A stretch of 64,000 bases of DNA, taken from Odontesthes bonariensis. Its lineage: Eukaryota > Chordata > Actinopteri > Atheriniformes > Atherinopsidae. A program made the translations under genes and the position numbers. Where the stretch lies: positions 4,688,115-4,752,114 of the forward strand of contig NC_134514.1 in the NCBI RefSeq assembly GCF_027942865.1, read 5' to 3'. A model generated the notes under the pieces. That model was not told the DNA's origin. It worked only from the letters and a program-made list of their open reading frames with translations, and did not search any database. Positions 55,375 to 64,000 of the stretch are shown here, one piece after another; position 1 is the stretch's first letter, and each line of letters starts with the position of its first letter.

Positions 55375-55599
55375 TCCGCTGTGGTAATAGTTTTATGCCT
55401 CCAAACTGTTGTGGGCCTTCATCTGTTGCTTGGTGTAGTTAGACGTCTGACGAACCAGGTAGCTCGTTATGTCTACAGCCTCTATTTTCGGCAAATCGTT
55501 CCGGTCTTGCGAAAATTCGGACATTTTCATTAAGTATGGGTCACGCCCAATGTATTTCTCAACTAACGCCAAATACCTTTCCCTATATGCCGGCTCCAA
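55375..55599 (-). pseudogene. Transposon accessory gene exon, right copy
   Basis: Minus strand, with RERYLALVEKYIGRDPYLMK and KIEAVDITSYLVRQT. The same in-frame TAA as at 6312-6314 (here 55393-55395) is followed by continuing homologous codons toward the donor. The shared stop dates it before the arm duplication. Confidence 0.55.
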
Positions 55600-55622
55600 A
55601 CCACTACAATATTCATCTCCAT

Positions 55623-56478
55623 AGCCCTTTTTCCATCAGATTCTGTAGCGAATTAAAAGTTATATCGCATTACTTTGTTGCGATATAAGATGCGTTCGGT
55701 TGGTTTTCCATCAAACAGGACGATTCTAGCGAAATAAAATGACATCACCGGAACGTGCTGATGCGCATTATTCTGACTCGACCAGATGATTTTCCATTAC
55801 AAAAGTGGCAAATTGTAGCGAATTAGAATTTCTCGGTAGCGGGAATTTAATTGCTCGCGCTGTTACTGTCAGCCTCCTGTTATAACAGTTGCTATAACTT
55901 TCAAGGCTACGTACCTTTTCACCACCGGCTTTCGTTTTATTTATTAGGCTAGTTACTTATTTAGAGTTATGGACCGTAGGATAGGACTAAACATGCTGCT
56001 AGTGCTGCTATGTCAGCTTATAATAGCCGTCAGAAATTTAAGAAGGAGGATGAGAGCGAGGGGAGAATTAATTATGCTGCTTCAGGACCACCCGAATTGT
56101 GTTTATAAAAAGCAGAGTCTCTGCTCTCGACCAGTTGTTTCTTTTAACATCGGACATTGTTGTTTCTAGTTGTTGCTGCTGTTTTGATACCGACAGGATA
56201 GGTGAAATGGGGCGGCTGAGCGGCTCAACAACAACATTCGAATCCTTGCGCTTTACCAATACCATCTGCGCATGCGTGGCTAGTCTGAATCGCATTAACC
56301 TTTTCCATCACTTCTGTAGCGATACAACTTAGCCCTGAACCACCTATTTCGAGCGAATTGATTTAATGCGACAAAACAGGCGTTCTAGCGATTTAACCGT
56401 TTTTCCATCACATGTATCGCACTAACTTCTGATGCGCATCAAATTAAAGCGAATCATGTCGTTGATGGAAAAAGGGCT
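55623..56478 (-). mobile_element. Small DNA transposon with 3-bp TSD, right arm only
   Basis: 856 bp with perfect inverted termini AGCCCTTTTTCCATCA / TGATGGAAAAAGGGCT, flanked by CAT (55620-55622, 56479-56481). The left arm has the single CAT (as ATG at 6085-6087). Sub-terminal repeats resembling TAGCGAATTAA and TCGCATTA recur near both ends. The minus strand at 56068-56295 encodes a short piece with NNWSRAETLLFINTIR, like the start of a Myb/SANT (trihelix) domain found in Harbinger partner proteins. A Harbinger-related family is likely but not proven. Confidence 0.8.
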
Positions 56479-56571
56479 CATGTTGGTGCTGCTGTAGTCA
56501 AGCTGTAGTCAAGCCTCCTGCCCACCAACTTAAATTTGCGCGCCCCGTAATGACGTAACTGAAACCCTCCT

Positions 56572-56785
56572 ATTGTTGCTGGCTTTTGGGTATGAAGTAG
56601 AACTGGTGACCTCTGGTGGATGCCATTAAATGCTTCCTCTTAATTTTCCATGAGCACAAGATAAAATTGTGATCTGACAGGCCTGATAATAGATTAAAAG
56701 TCTTAGAGATTCTTTCAGGATTATTAGTAAATATTAGATCAGTTGTTGTATTTGATGTATTAGTTATTCTTGTCGGTCCTTTCAT
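56572..56785 (-). mobile_element. LINE-A endonuclease end, right copy
   Basis: Mirror of 5781-5994, identical in the readable frame (TTDLIFTNNPERISKT, LSGLSDHNFILCSWK). Confidence 0.75.
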
Positions 56786-57024
56786 TTTCAGAGATTCTTT
56801 CAGAGGTTCAGGAGCTAATCTTCATTATTTGTGTTTAAAGTCTCTGGGTTACATGAATTGAACCTGGTGGTGGTAATATTCTGGGTCTTTAATGGTTAGA
56901 TGACAGGTTTGTAGAGTTGTTTTAACAAAGAGAAACAGAGGTTGAGTTAAAACGGACTGTGTTTCCCTGGTGGCTGTTGAGCTGAATGGCTGCAGACCTC
57001 TGAGTTGTAAGCTGGAACAGAGGG
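56786..57024. other. Spacer between LINE-A fragment and Harbinger
   Basis: Mirror of 5542-5780. No gene. Confidence 0.5.
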
Positions 57025-57324
57025 TTAGGTGCCGTTTACACATACCCGGGTATTTTGAAAAACGCATATTTTCTAACCTTCGTTTTCAAAAAAAACCCCG
57101 TGCACACAGCCCCGTTTTTAAAAAAAAACCCGTTTACATTGACCCGGAGAAATACGCTATCAGGAGCTGTTAAATTACGCCAAGCCTGACGGTGGCAGTG
57201 TTAGAACAATGAGAATTCCACACAAGCCAATCAGAAGCCTAATAGAGAACCGCTGACGGTAAGAACTTCCGCAGAAGAAGAAGTTGAAGAAAAAGAACTT
57301 CCGGGTCCTTTTCAAGAAGAAAAT

Positions 57325-58648
57325 ATGGCGCCAGGCTCATGTGTGTGGACTGATAGCGAGACTGAGCTACTTTTACACGTAGCGCTGGACTACAAAACTT
57401 CTAAAGCCGTAAAAAATGTCGACTGGGAGTCGTGTAAGTGTAAATACGCGGACATGTTGTCTATGTTTTGGGAGAAATACCCGCCGGAGACTAGTGAGGC
57501 TTTCCCTCATGCACGGGAGGAAATCACGCAGGGAAGCCTCACAACGAAAATCAAGGCTATCAGGGGAAAATATAAAAACGCGTTAGACTCAGGACGCAGG
57601 AGTGGTCATGGCCGAGTGGTGTTTTTATACATGGAGCTTTGTGAGCAGATTTGGGGAGGCTCGCCTTCCGCTACGACCGTCCCAAGCGGCTTTGAAACAC
57701 GGGATGTGATGGATGTCGCCGCTGCCTCCTTGTCCTCCGCGTCGTCCTCCCCATCGGTATCGGTCGAGGAATCGGCCGCAGAAGCTTCACACGAGACCGA
57801 GGATTCACACGACAGTCTCGACATGACTCCCTCGGTGAAGCAGAGGAGAGAACAACTGGAGGTATGTTCATGTAATTGTGTTTGTTTTGTGACTGTAAAC
57901 TGTTGTAAGCTATGCCATGATGTGTATGCGTGTACACTGTGTGTAATGTACGCTGTAGTATTTAATAATAATAATAATTATACACTAACCCCACTTGCAC
58001 TCAGCGTCTGCACTTGTTGGCTATGATTGTCCTCCATTGTAAGCCGCTTTTGGTTAAAAAGTATCTGCCAAATGTAATGTCATATACAACAGGGGTGTAC
58101 TCATTTTTGCTGTGCACTGTATATCAAATGTGATTATATTTGAAGATGTTAACGTCTGCAAATGAACATGCTTTAATACATTTTTTGTGTACTCTGTACA
58201 GGCTAAACTGAAGGGACACAGGCACGACCGCCTCAAGCGAAAGCTGCCTGCCGAGGCCCACCATGCTGCTGAGGACAGAATGTTGAAGAAAAAGCTTGTT
58301 GACCTCATTGAGACCGGTGAAAAAATGGCAGCTGAGAACATGTCAAAAATGACTGATACCCTGGATAAGTTAACAGCCTCGATTACCGATGGCTTTGCTT
58401 TCTTGAGACAAGTTTTGCAGCCACCACCACCTCCGACACCTCCATCACCACATTACAGTTTCCCATTTCAGGGAAGAGATCATTTTGGACAAGCCTATGT
58501 GCACACACCACCACCACCACCACACACACAATCGTATGGGTACTACACGGCACCCAAATTAGTGCCACTCAGCTCAGTTAATGTTGCTGATTTGGCAGAC
58601 ACACATGAGGAAGACAGGCTGGATAATAGTTCTTATTCAAGCCCTTAA
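57325..58648 (+). CDS. Harbinger Myb/SANT-like DNA-binding protein, two exons
   Basis: Exon 1 runs 57325-57861 (ATG, 179 codons) to donor CTGGAG|GTATGT. The intron 57862-58201 ends TACTCTGTACAG. Exon 2 is 58202-58648 (148 codons and stop). The phase is kept, giving 327 residues. The N-terminus holds a trihelix/SANT-like domain (residues ~5-110: VWTDSETELLLHVALDYK, WESCKCKYADML, FLYMELCEQIWG), then an acidic Ser-rich stretch, a basic segment (KGHRHDRLKRKL), a predicted coiled region and a Pro-rich tail. In the family this partner helps carry the transposase into the nucleus and bind the ends. The exon model is mine, from splice signals and frame. Confidence 0.85.
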
Positions 58649-59075
58649 TGAAAAGGATTAGCAACATGGTTTGCTTCATTGCTCACATTGAGTACTTGTT
58701 TTTTTTCTTTATCTTTGATTGCAGATTTGTACTATGTTGATTTGTTGACTGCTGCTTTTTCATTTTGTTAATTTTGTACATTACTGTATGGGTCTAATCT
58801 ATTACTTGAGTCTGCCATAACAGTAAAATGTTTGGGGGAAATTAATGTGTCTGTGGTTCTTTAACAATTATATTCACTTACAAAATTGTCATATACAATA
58901 ACACCGGTATTCTCAGAATGTATGATTCTTTAATGCCATTATCCAAAACAAGTAATATTTACACTTTGCAATGTCATAGAATGTGGAACATTAAAAAAAT
59001 ATTTTTATGGGAAAAAAATGGTCACACACTCAGAACTCCATGCAGTACTTTTTCACTTAACACTCCTAGGTCTCT

Positions 59076-60320
59076 TCAAGGGTCAAGGAACGTTGTCAGT
59101 ACTCTCCTGACCCTCTTCCCTTCAGCTGGCATCCCCTCTCTGGCCAGTGGAAGGTCATCAGGTTGGTTGTTCCGGTCGTACTGAATAGCTTCTGTAACCA
59201 TGACGGCATCCACTGTGTCATTAGCAGCCTCGCAGTAGTTATGCAGGACAAAGCACGCATATATGACAGATGGCAGGTCATTCAGATTAATGTCCATTGC
59301 GCGTTTTAGCGCTCCAAACCGGGCCTTCAGTCTCCCAAACGCGCACTCTATCACCATCCGTCCACGGCACAACGACAGTCCAAAGTACTGCTCCTGGGCG
59401 TTGCTCCCCCCATTCACATACTCTTTCATCAAGTATGGGAGTAGAGGGTATGCTGGATCTCCAAGTAGATAGACTGGTATGGCCTCCTCGCCCTCTACAA
59501 TCTGCTTTGGACACGGTGGGATTTCGCCAGTTCGCAAAAGGTCGTTTATTGCAGAATTTGAAAAAATGCGTGCGTCGTGAACGCTACCAGGCCACTTAAC
59601 TACCACATCAATGAAAGCGTAGTTAAAGTTGCAGGTAGCTTGGACGTTTAAGCTATATTTTCCCTTCCTGTTAATGTAGTCAGTGGAATGGGCAGATGGC
59701 TGCTTGATTTCCACATGCGTGCCATCCACTGCGCCAAGGCATTGGGGGAGTCCATGCACTTCCTCAAATTTCTGCACGAGTTGCTGCACAGATTCCAACG
59801 ATGTGGGCAGCTTAATGTACATGGGACCAATGTGGATGGCTATTGCTCGACATACTTTTCTCACGATGATGGACACTGTTGACCGAGATAGACCGAAAGC
59901 ATTGGCTGTCTTGCGCAGTCTACCCTCGTCAGAGAGGTAATATAATGTGCAGGCAACTTTCTTCACAACATCAACAGAAGCGCGCATGTGAGTACTCTCA
60001 CCCTGGATGTGCGGGCGTAGCAGTTCTGCTAGGGAAAGGAGTGAAAATCGTGACATCCTGAAATTCTCCCTCCATTCCTCCGGGACAACAAGGCCATTTT
60101 CAAAATTTTCCCACCATAAAGCAGTCCGTCCGGGTCTAATCCAGAATCGCCGTCGCTGGCGGTGGTATGGCCGGGCTCTGTCTGCCAAAAGAAGCTCCGC
60201 AAGTGCTGCCCTCCGCGCCGTAATGCGCCTTTGTTGTTCAATGCTTTGTCTGAGTGTAATTTTCAAAATCACACAAGCGAGTATAGCTCTCAACAAAAGA
60301 AATGCTGCTAGTACCTCCAT
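59076..60320 (-). CDS. Harbinger transposase (HARBI1-like, DDE)
   Basis: A 414-residue frame from ATG at 60320 ([20 protein letters not shown]) to TGA at 59076. An in-frame extension upstream reaches 60452 but begins without a good start. A helix-turn-helix region (~residues 120-160: [34 protein letters not shown]) precedes the DDE nuclease. The likely triad is Asp199 in [10 protein letters not shown], Asp288 in [14 protein letters not shown] and Glu325 in [15 protein letters not shown]. The length is a little above the usual HARBI1 size. No stop or frameshift is seen. It would cut and paste the element at TWA sites with the partner protein. The 3' end faces the partner gene across ~430 bp. 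Confidence 0.93.
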   Translation of the reverse strand: MEVLAAFLLLRAILACVILKITLRQSIEQQRRITARRAALAELLLADRARPYHRQRRRFWIRPGRTALWWENFENGLVVPEEWRENFRMSRFSLLSLAELLRPHIQGESTHMRASVDVVKKVACTLYYLSDEGRLRKTANAFGLSRSTVSIIVRKVCRAIAIHIGPMYIKLPTSLESVQQLVQKFEEVHGLPQCLGAVDGTHVEIKQPSAHSTDYINRKGKYSLNVQATCNFNYAFIDVVVKWPGSVHDARIFSNSAINDLLRTGEIPPCPKQIVEGEEAIPVYLLGDPAYPLLPYLMKEYVNGGSNAQEQYFGLSLCRGRMVIECAFGRLKARFGALKRAMDINLNDLPSVIYACFVLHNYCEAANDTVDAVMVTEAIQYDRNNQPDDLPLAREGMPAEGKRVRRVLTTFLDP

Positions 60321-60612
60321 GCTTGCCAGATAAACAATGAATGGCGTTATCCTGCCACTATGGTGGATACGGGCGGGGCTCTGTACTATGACGACAACTC
60401 CGCATTCCATTCTGAAAACTCCGTTTTCGTCTTTCAACCAGTTTACACACAAACGCTAAACGGAGTTTTTAAAAAATCTCCACTTTTGCCGGAGTTTTTT
60501 TTCAGCTTCGTTTTCGGAGGAAAAACCTCCGTTTGTGTGTAAACGAGAGGCACAAACGAAGGGAAAGGTCTTCGTTTTTCAAAATACCCGGGTATGTGTA
60601 AACGGCCCCTTA

Positions 60613-61059
60613 GTGTAAAGAATGTCATGTATTACCACCGCTGTTACTTTTATTCGTTTAAACCAGTGGTCATCAACCTTTTTCAGCCCAACCTCTACAT
60701 GGTGTTTAAGTGAACAACTTGGACAAGACTCTGGTTCCTTCCATCATTTAGAAATATTGTAGCTCAAGTTCCTTTTCAGAGTTTCATCATGCCAAAAATA
60801 ATTAGTGAAAGAGCAAAAAGCAAGAGTTTACTGCTTAAAAAGCTGAACGTGTGCAGAACACATCAGAGCACAGTGCTGATAGCTGAGGGCACTTATAAAC
60901 GCACCCTCAGCGTTCACGTTTGAGCTGAGATATTGAGACCTGTGTGGCTCGGTCTGTCCAGGTCCAGTTAGAATATGTTGGTTAGCGTAGGTTAGCTTAG
61001 AGAAATCTTTTGGGTGAACTTCAAAAGGATCTAAGTCTTCTTCCTCTCTGTCATTGCAG
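60613..61059 (+). other. Upstream/intron of right zinc-finger exon
   Basis: Mirror of 5094-5538. It ends in a pyrimidine-rich acceptor (TCTGTCATTGCAG, AG at 61058-61059). No upstream coding exon was identified; a TATA-like TTATAAACG lies near 60894. Confidence 0.5.
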
Positions 61060-62010
61060 AAACATGGAACCCAAGAGGGATCCGGATGGCACTGCTGTAA
61101 GGACTGTGGGAAAGTTATCAAACGATCAAATCTGAGGTATCATCAGAGGCTTCATACTGGAGAGAAGCCATACAGCTGTGACCAGTGTGGGGCAGCTTTC
61201 ACTACATTATCTCATCTAAAGACACACCAACGTATTCACACAGGAGAGAAACCTTTCAGCTGTGGTCAGTGTGGGGCAGCTTTCACTACATTATCTCATC
61301 TAAAGACACACCAACGTATTCACACAGGAGAGAAACCTTTCAGCTGTGGTCAGTGTGGGGCAGCTTTCACTACATTATCTCATCTAAAGACACACCAACG
61401 TATTCATACAGGAGAGAAACCTTTCAGCTGTGGTCAGTGTGGGGCAGCTTTCACTAAATTATCTAATCTAAAGACACACCAGCTTATTCACACAGGAGAG
61501 AAACCTTTCAGCTGTGGTCAGTGTGGGGCAGCTTTCACTAAATTATTTAATCTAAAGACACACCAACGTATTCACACAGGAGAGAAACCTTACAGCTGTG
61601 GTCAGTGTGAGGCAGCTTTCACTACATCATCTCATCTAAAGACACACCAACGTATTCACACAGGAGAGAAACCTTTCAGCTGTGGTCAGTGTGGGGCAGC
61701 TTTCATTACATCATCTCATCTAAAGACACACCAACGTATACACACAGGAGAGAAGCCTTACAGCTGTGGTCAGTGTGGGGCAGCTTTCACTCAATTATCT
61801 AATCTAAAGACACACCAACTTATTCACACAGGAGAGAAGCCTTTCAGCTGTGGTCAGTGTGGGGCAGCTTTCACTACATTAGGTAGTCTAAAGACACACC
61901 AACGTATTCACACAGGAGAGAAGCCTTTCAGCTGTGGTCAGTGTGGGGCAGCTTTCACTCAATTATCTAGTCTAAAGAAACACCAACGTAGTCACACTGC
62001 AGAGAAATGA
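61060..62010 (+). CDS. C2H2 zinc-finger protein, terminal exon (11 fingers)
   Basis: Begins after the acceptor at 61059 and is open to TGA at 62008-62010. An ATG-free start means the true N-terminus lies on an exon not seen. Residues KHGTQEGSG lead into a degenerate finger ([21 protein letters not shown]), then ten standard 28-residue C2H2 fingers with HTGEKP linkers, ending HTAEK. All ten keep Cys2His2. Base-contacting positions vary among TTLSH, TKLSN, TTSSH, TQLSN, TTLGS and TQLSS; fingers 2-4 are near identical, a sign of recent internal duplication. This is a nuclear DNA-binding protein of the fish poly-zinc-finger expansion. Whether it is expressed is unknown. The left copy has 7 fingers and a frameshift. 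Confidence 0.85.
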   Translation, partial: KHGTQEGSGWHCCKDCGKVIKRSNLRYHQRLHTGEKPYSCDQCGAAFTTLSHLKTHQRIHTGEKPFSCGQCGAAFTTLSHLKTHQRIHTGEKPFSCGQCGAAFTTLSHLKTHQRIHTGEKPFSCGQCGAAFTKLSNLKTHQLIHTGEKPFSCGQCGAAFTKLFNLKTHQRIHTGEKPYSCGQCEAAFTTSSHLKTHQRIHTGEKPFSCGQCGAAFITSSHLKTHQRIHTGEKPYSCGQCGAAFTQLSNLKTHQLIHTGEKPFSCGQCGAAFTTLGSLKTHQRIHTGEKPFSCGQCGAAFTQLSSLKKHQRSHTAEK

Positions 62011-62867
62011 TTGGCTTAAATCAGCAACAGGAACTACCAATCCAAACAAAGCCTTGCATTTGTTCAGATTAAAAATGTTCTTTGTGGATTACCACCTTCT
62101 CTTGTTAGGACTTTAGTTCTGAATGTTCTGTGTGGAGCACATGTTTGAGTAAAGATTGAAAGTGTTTTATAATTTGTTGGGATTGCTTTAACTGGGGACG
62201 GATCTCCTGACGTTGAAGACAAACATGGCATCAATTGTGATTTGATGGACAGAACAAAATGCAGTCTGTTTGAAAATAGAAACATGTTTAATCTGTTATA
62301 CTGAACATATTTGTTTTGTTTAAAGTTAAGATCCACAAAGTAGCTTTGCACCAGCTTTGTTTATTTATGTAAACTTCTGAAGAAGCAATATTTAATTTCA
62401 GTTTGATGTGAAGTCGAGCTTTACACTTGCTTGTATTTTATTGTTCTGCATTTCATTAAAGGTCAGATGTTAACTTTTCTCATGCTTTTCCTGTTCTTGC
62501 TACACAGAAATTTTTGAAGAAAATATGTGTTTGGTTACGAGGGAAAGTTGACCCTTTCACTCAATTAGGTAATCTAAAGACACACCAACTTAGTCACCCT
62601 GCAGAGAAATGATTGGCTTAAATCAACAATTTATTCTTTTATACTCAACATATTTGTTTCAAAGTTAATTAATCATTCATTAAAGGTCAGATGTTAACTT
62701 TTCTCATGCTTTTCCTCAGAAGTTCTCTCTGTTCTCTCTTTTTTGGGATTTGTTGACGCCATGTTCTATTCTGAATAAAATATTAGATGTTGGCACCTCC
62801 ACATCATTACATTCAGTTTTTATTCACAATTTGTTTAGTGTCCCAACTTTTTTGGAATCCGGTCTGT
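62011..62867 (+). other. 3' flank of zinc-finger gene, right copy
   Basis: Contains one remnant of a last finger (62565-62612, CACCAACTTAGTCACCCTGC) from a 3'-end duplication and an AATAAA near 62776 that could serve for polyadenylation. About 62740-62866 matches a common interspersed repeat (TTTTTGGAATCCGG). No separate gene. Confidence 0.55.
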
Positions 62868-63008
62868 AAATGTCTCTTCTACCAGAACATCGTCTGCTTC
62901 TTAGATAAAACTGCGTCTCACAGATTCCACTTATTCACTTCCTCTAAGTCACAGCACCCTCTACTGGATTGTAGGGGAACTACAGCAGACTGACATTTAT
63001 TTGAATCT
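62868..63008 (-). repeat. Arm-end repeat E, copy 4 (outer right)
   Basis: Minus-strand copy pairing with 3214-3356. Confidence 0.8.
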
Positions 63009-63009
63009 T

Positions 63010-63074
63010 GTGATGCAAATGTTTTACTCTTTTGAACGCATATTGTTTTGAGAAGCAAGACGCTTTATTTTCGG
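63010..63074 (+). repeat. Dispersed repeat R, truncated copy 4
   Basis: TTTTACTCTTTTGAACGCAT to TTATTTTCGG, the start of repeat R. Another element replaces the rest at 63075. Confidence 0.6.
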
Positions 63075-64000
63075 TAAGGCCCGACCGATTATCGGCCCCA
63101 CCGATATATCGGGCCGATATTTAGCATTTTGGGGATATCGGCATCGGCCATACTTTCCATAAATTTCCACTGATAAGTTTATATAATTTTCACAACAAAT
63201 TTTGCAGCCGTTTCGTTCTGAACGCGTCTTCTGCTCTCACTCTCGCCACTTTGAGTTCATGAGCATTGCCCCGCCCGTCACAGCATCTGATTTGTTTGGC
63301 ACACGGAATACAACCAATCAACACGCTAGGCTGCGAACGGTTTCAAGGCGGCCGTGGCGCAAGTTGGGGGCGGGGTGGCTACTGAACGCTGTGAGCGGTT
63401 TCAAGGCGGCTGCGTGGCGAGTGGGGCCACGGTGGTGGCAGTACTAACTTGAAGCAGAGAACAAACTCCCTTCAAGGTAAGCATATACGAAGCCTTATCC
63501 CCTGCAATAAGTCACAAACACACCAACGTTGCAAAGGCACGGCACCACAACGTCTTTATTAGTGTATACAACTCGTGAAAATGGTCCATTTGATCTGTGT
63601 AACGACGCAAACCTTCAGCTCACGTAAGGATAACCAGAATGACAGCGAATACTACTCACTGAAACGGTTGTCCATAAAGCAGTCTCAGCATAGTGTACAG
63701 TGATTTTTAAACCCCCACATGGAAACGTGAACGTGTCTGTAGTTCTACACGAAAGGTGGACTGAAAGCCATGGTCAATGAAGACCAAATAAAACGTGTTT
63801 GTGTTTGTTCCTGAGACTAACCATTTGTTAGCGCAAGCCTGCTAGCTACTTGGTAGCCTGCCGATGTGAGAGCCTATCTTGTTCCGTAACAACTGGTTAC
63901 CCAGCACGTTAGAACCAACGGTGACTGGTCCTAACGTCCTTACTTAACTTTAATAGAATTAAGTTTTGGCCATCTGGAGTAACATCTTGTTACGGGTAGC
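63075..64000 (+). mobile_element. Probable DNA transposon 5' end, runs off the window
   Basis: Begins within repeat R with TAAGGCCCGACCGATTATCGG and further ATCGGCC/GGCCGAT motifs (GGGCCGATATTTAGC, GGGGATATCGGCATCGGCC), like sub-terminal motifs of some hAT elements. About 63190-63475 is GC-richer, with a possible 5' exon ending CTTCAAG|GTAAGC near 63475. No transposase frame lies within the window. The family is tentative. Confidence 0.5.

Larger units (their letters stand above)
54669..56571 (-). mobile_element. THAP-bearing transposon derivative, right copy, with nested insertion
   Basis: Mirror of 5995-7016, with the same termini and flanking AT (54667-54668, 56572-56573). It is enlarged by the 856-bp element at 55623-56478. 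It contains the THAP exon and the second-gene exon. About 25 bp near 54700, where the left copy has ACTTAGGTTCGCGCACTTAG, differ by a short deletion and rearrangement. Confidence 0.7.
57028..60609. mobile_element. Complete Harbinger (PIF/Harbinger) transposon, right arm only
   Basis: A 3582-bp element with long inverted termini: left GGTGCCGTTTACACATACCC and, in reverse complement, right GGGGCCGTTTACACATACCC, continuing through GGGTATTTTGAAAAACG. It is flanked by the TTA duplication (57025-57027, 60610-60612) typical of the superfamily. It carries both standard genes in convergent order: a two-exon Myb/SANT-like protein on plus and a 414-residue transposase on minus, both open. The left arm keeps the empty site TAA at 5539-5541. 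It looks potentially autonomous and young. Confidence 0.93.
33180..63074 (-). repeat. Right arm of giant interrupted inverted repeat
   Basis: Reverse complement of 3148-19307. It is longer (29.9 kb) because of right-only insertions: BEL/Pao (33456-40817), solo LTR (47286-47728), deleted Harbinger (49620-51343), a small 3-bp-TSD element (55623-56478) and a full Harbinger (57028-60609). They total about 14 kb; without them the arm is about 15.9 kb. It also keeps sequence lost on the left, such as the LINE-C 3' end at 40985-41370. Confidence 0.92.

Noticed and set aside
3148-63074. One giant composite transposon with the arms as terminal inverted repeats
   Set aside because: The arms are patchworks of older unrelated elements with no common terminal motif, and the outer edge is obscured. 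A segmental inverted duplication explains them better.

Overview
The window looks like repeat-rich teleost (probably percomorph) nuclear DNA. The signs are fish-type L2 and CR1-like LINEs, hAT, Harbinger and THAP-bearing DNA transposons, a BEL/Pao retrotransposon, a tRNA-derived SINE, a C2H2 zinc-finger gene of the kind expanded in fish, and a tandem vertebrate-type tRNA-Lys cluster. No prokaryotic gene organisation is present. Species and chromosome cannot be told from the sequence.

The window is organised around one very large interrupted inverted repeat. The left arm (about 3148-19307) and the right arm (about 33180-63074) read as reverse complements of each other in the same order: zinc-finger exon, LINE fragment, THAP transposon, more LINE, L2 chimera, short minisatellite, L2 3' end, LINE RT, long minisatellite, L2 ORF1, promoter-like motif, CR1-like LINE. 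The arms differ in copy number, small indels and a set of later insertions. A hAT element is only in the left arm. A full-length Harbinger, a deleted Harbinger, a small 3-bp-TSD element, a solo LTR and a BEL/Pao element are only in the right arm. For most of these the empty site can be read in the opposite arm, so the insertions postdate the duplication. Without them each arm is about 16 kb.

The loop (about 19308-33179) holds 15 tandem tRNA-Lys(UUU) genes or pseudogenes, each in a ~518-bp unit (about 19411-27925). It is followed by repeat debris, a 153-bp foldback and a solo LTR (32286-32566). The outer left flank (1-3147) has a tRNA-derived SINE, a possible terminal exon of an unrecognised host gene and dispersed repeats. 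The outer right flank (63075-64000) is the start of another element that runs off the window.

Host-type content is small: the tRNA-Lys array, the zinc-finger exon (probably intact on the right with 11 fingers, frameshifted on the left with 7), a duplicated YY1/RFX-like promoter with a splice donor, and the possible exon at 1632-1770. The rest is mobile-element sequence, much of it nested. The most interesting object is the combination: a ~16-kb-armed palindrome whose loop is a homogenised tRNA-Lys array that lacks normal Pol III T-run terminators.
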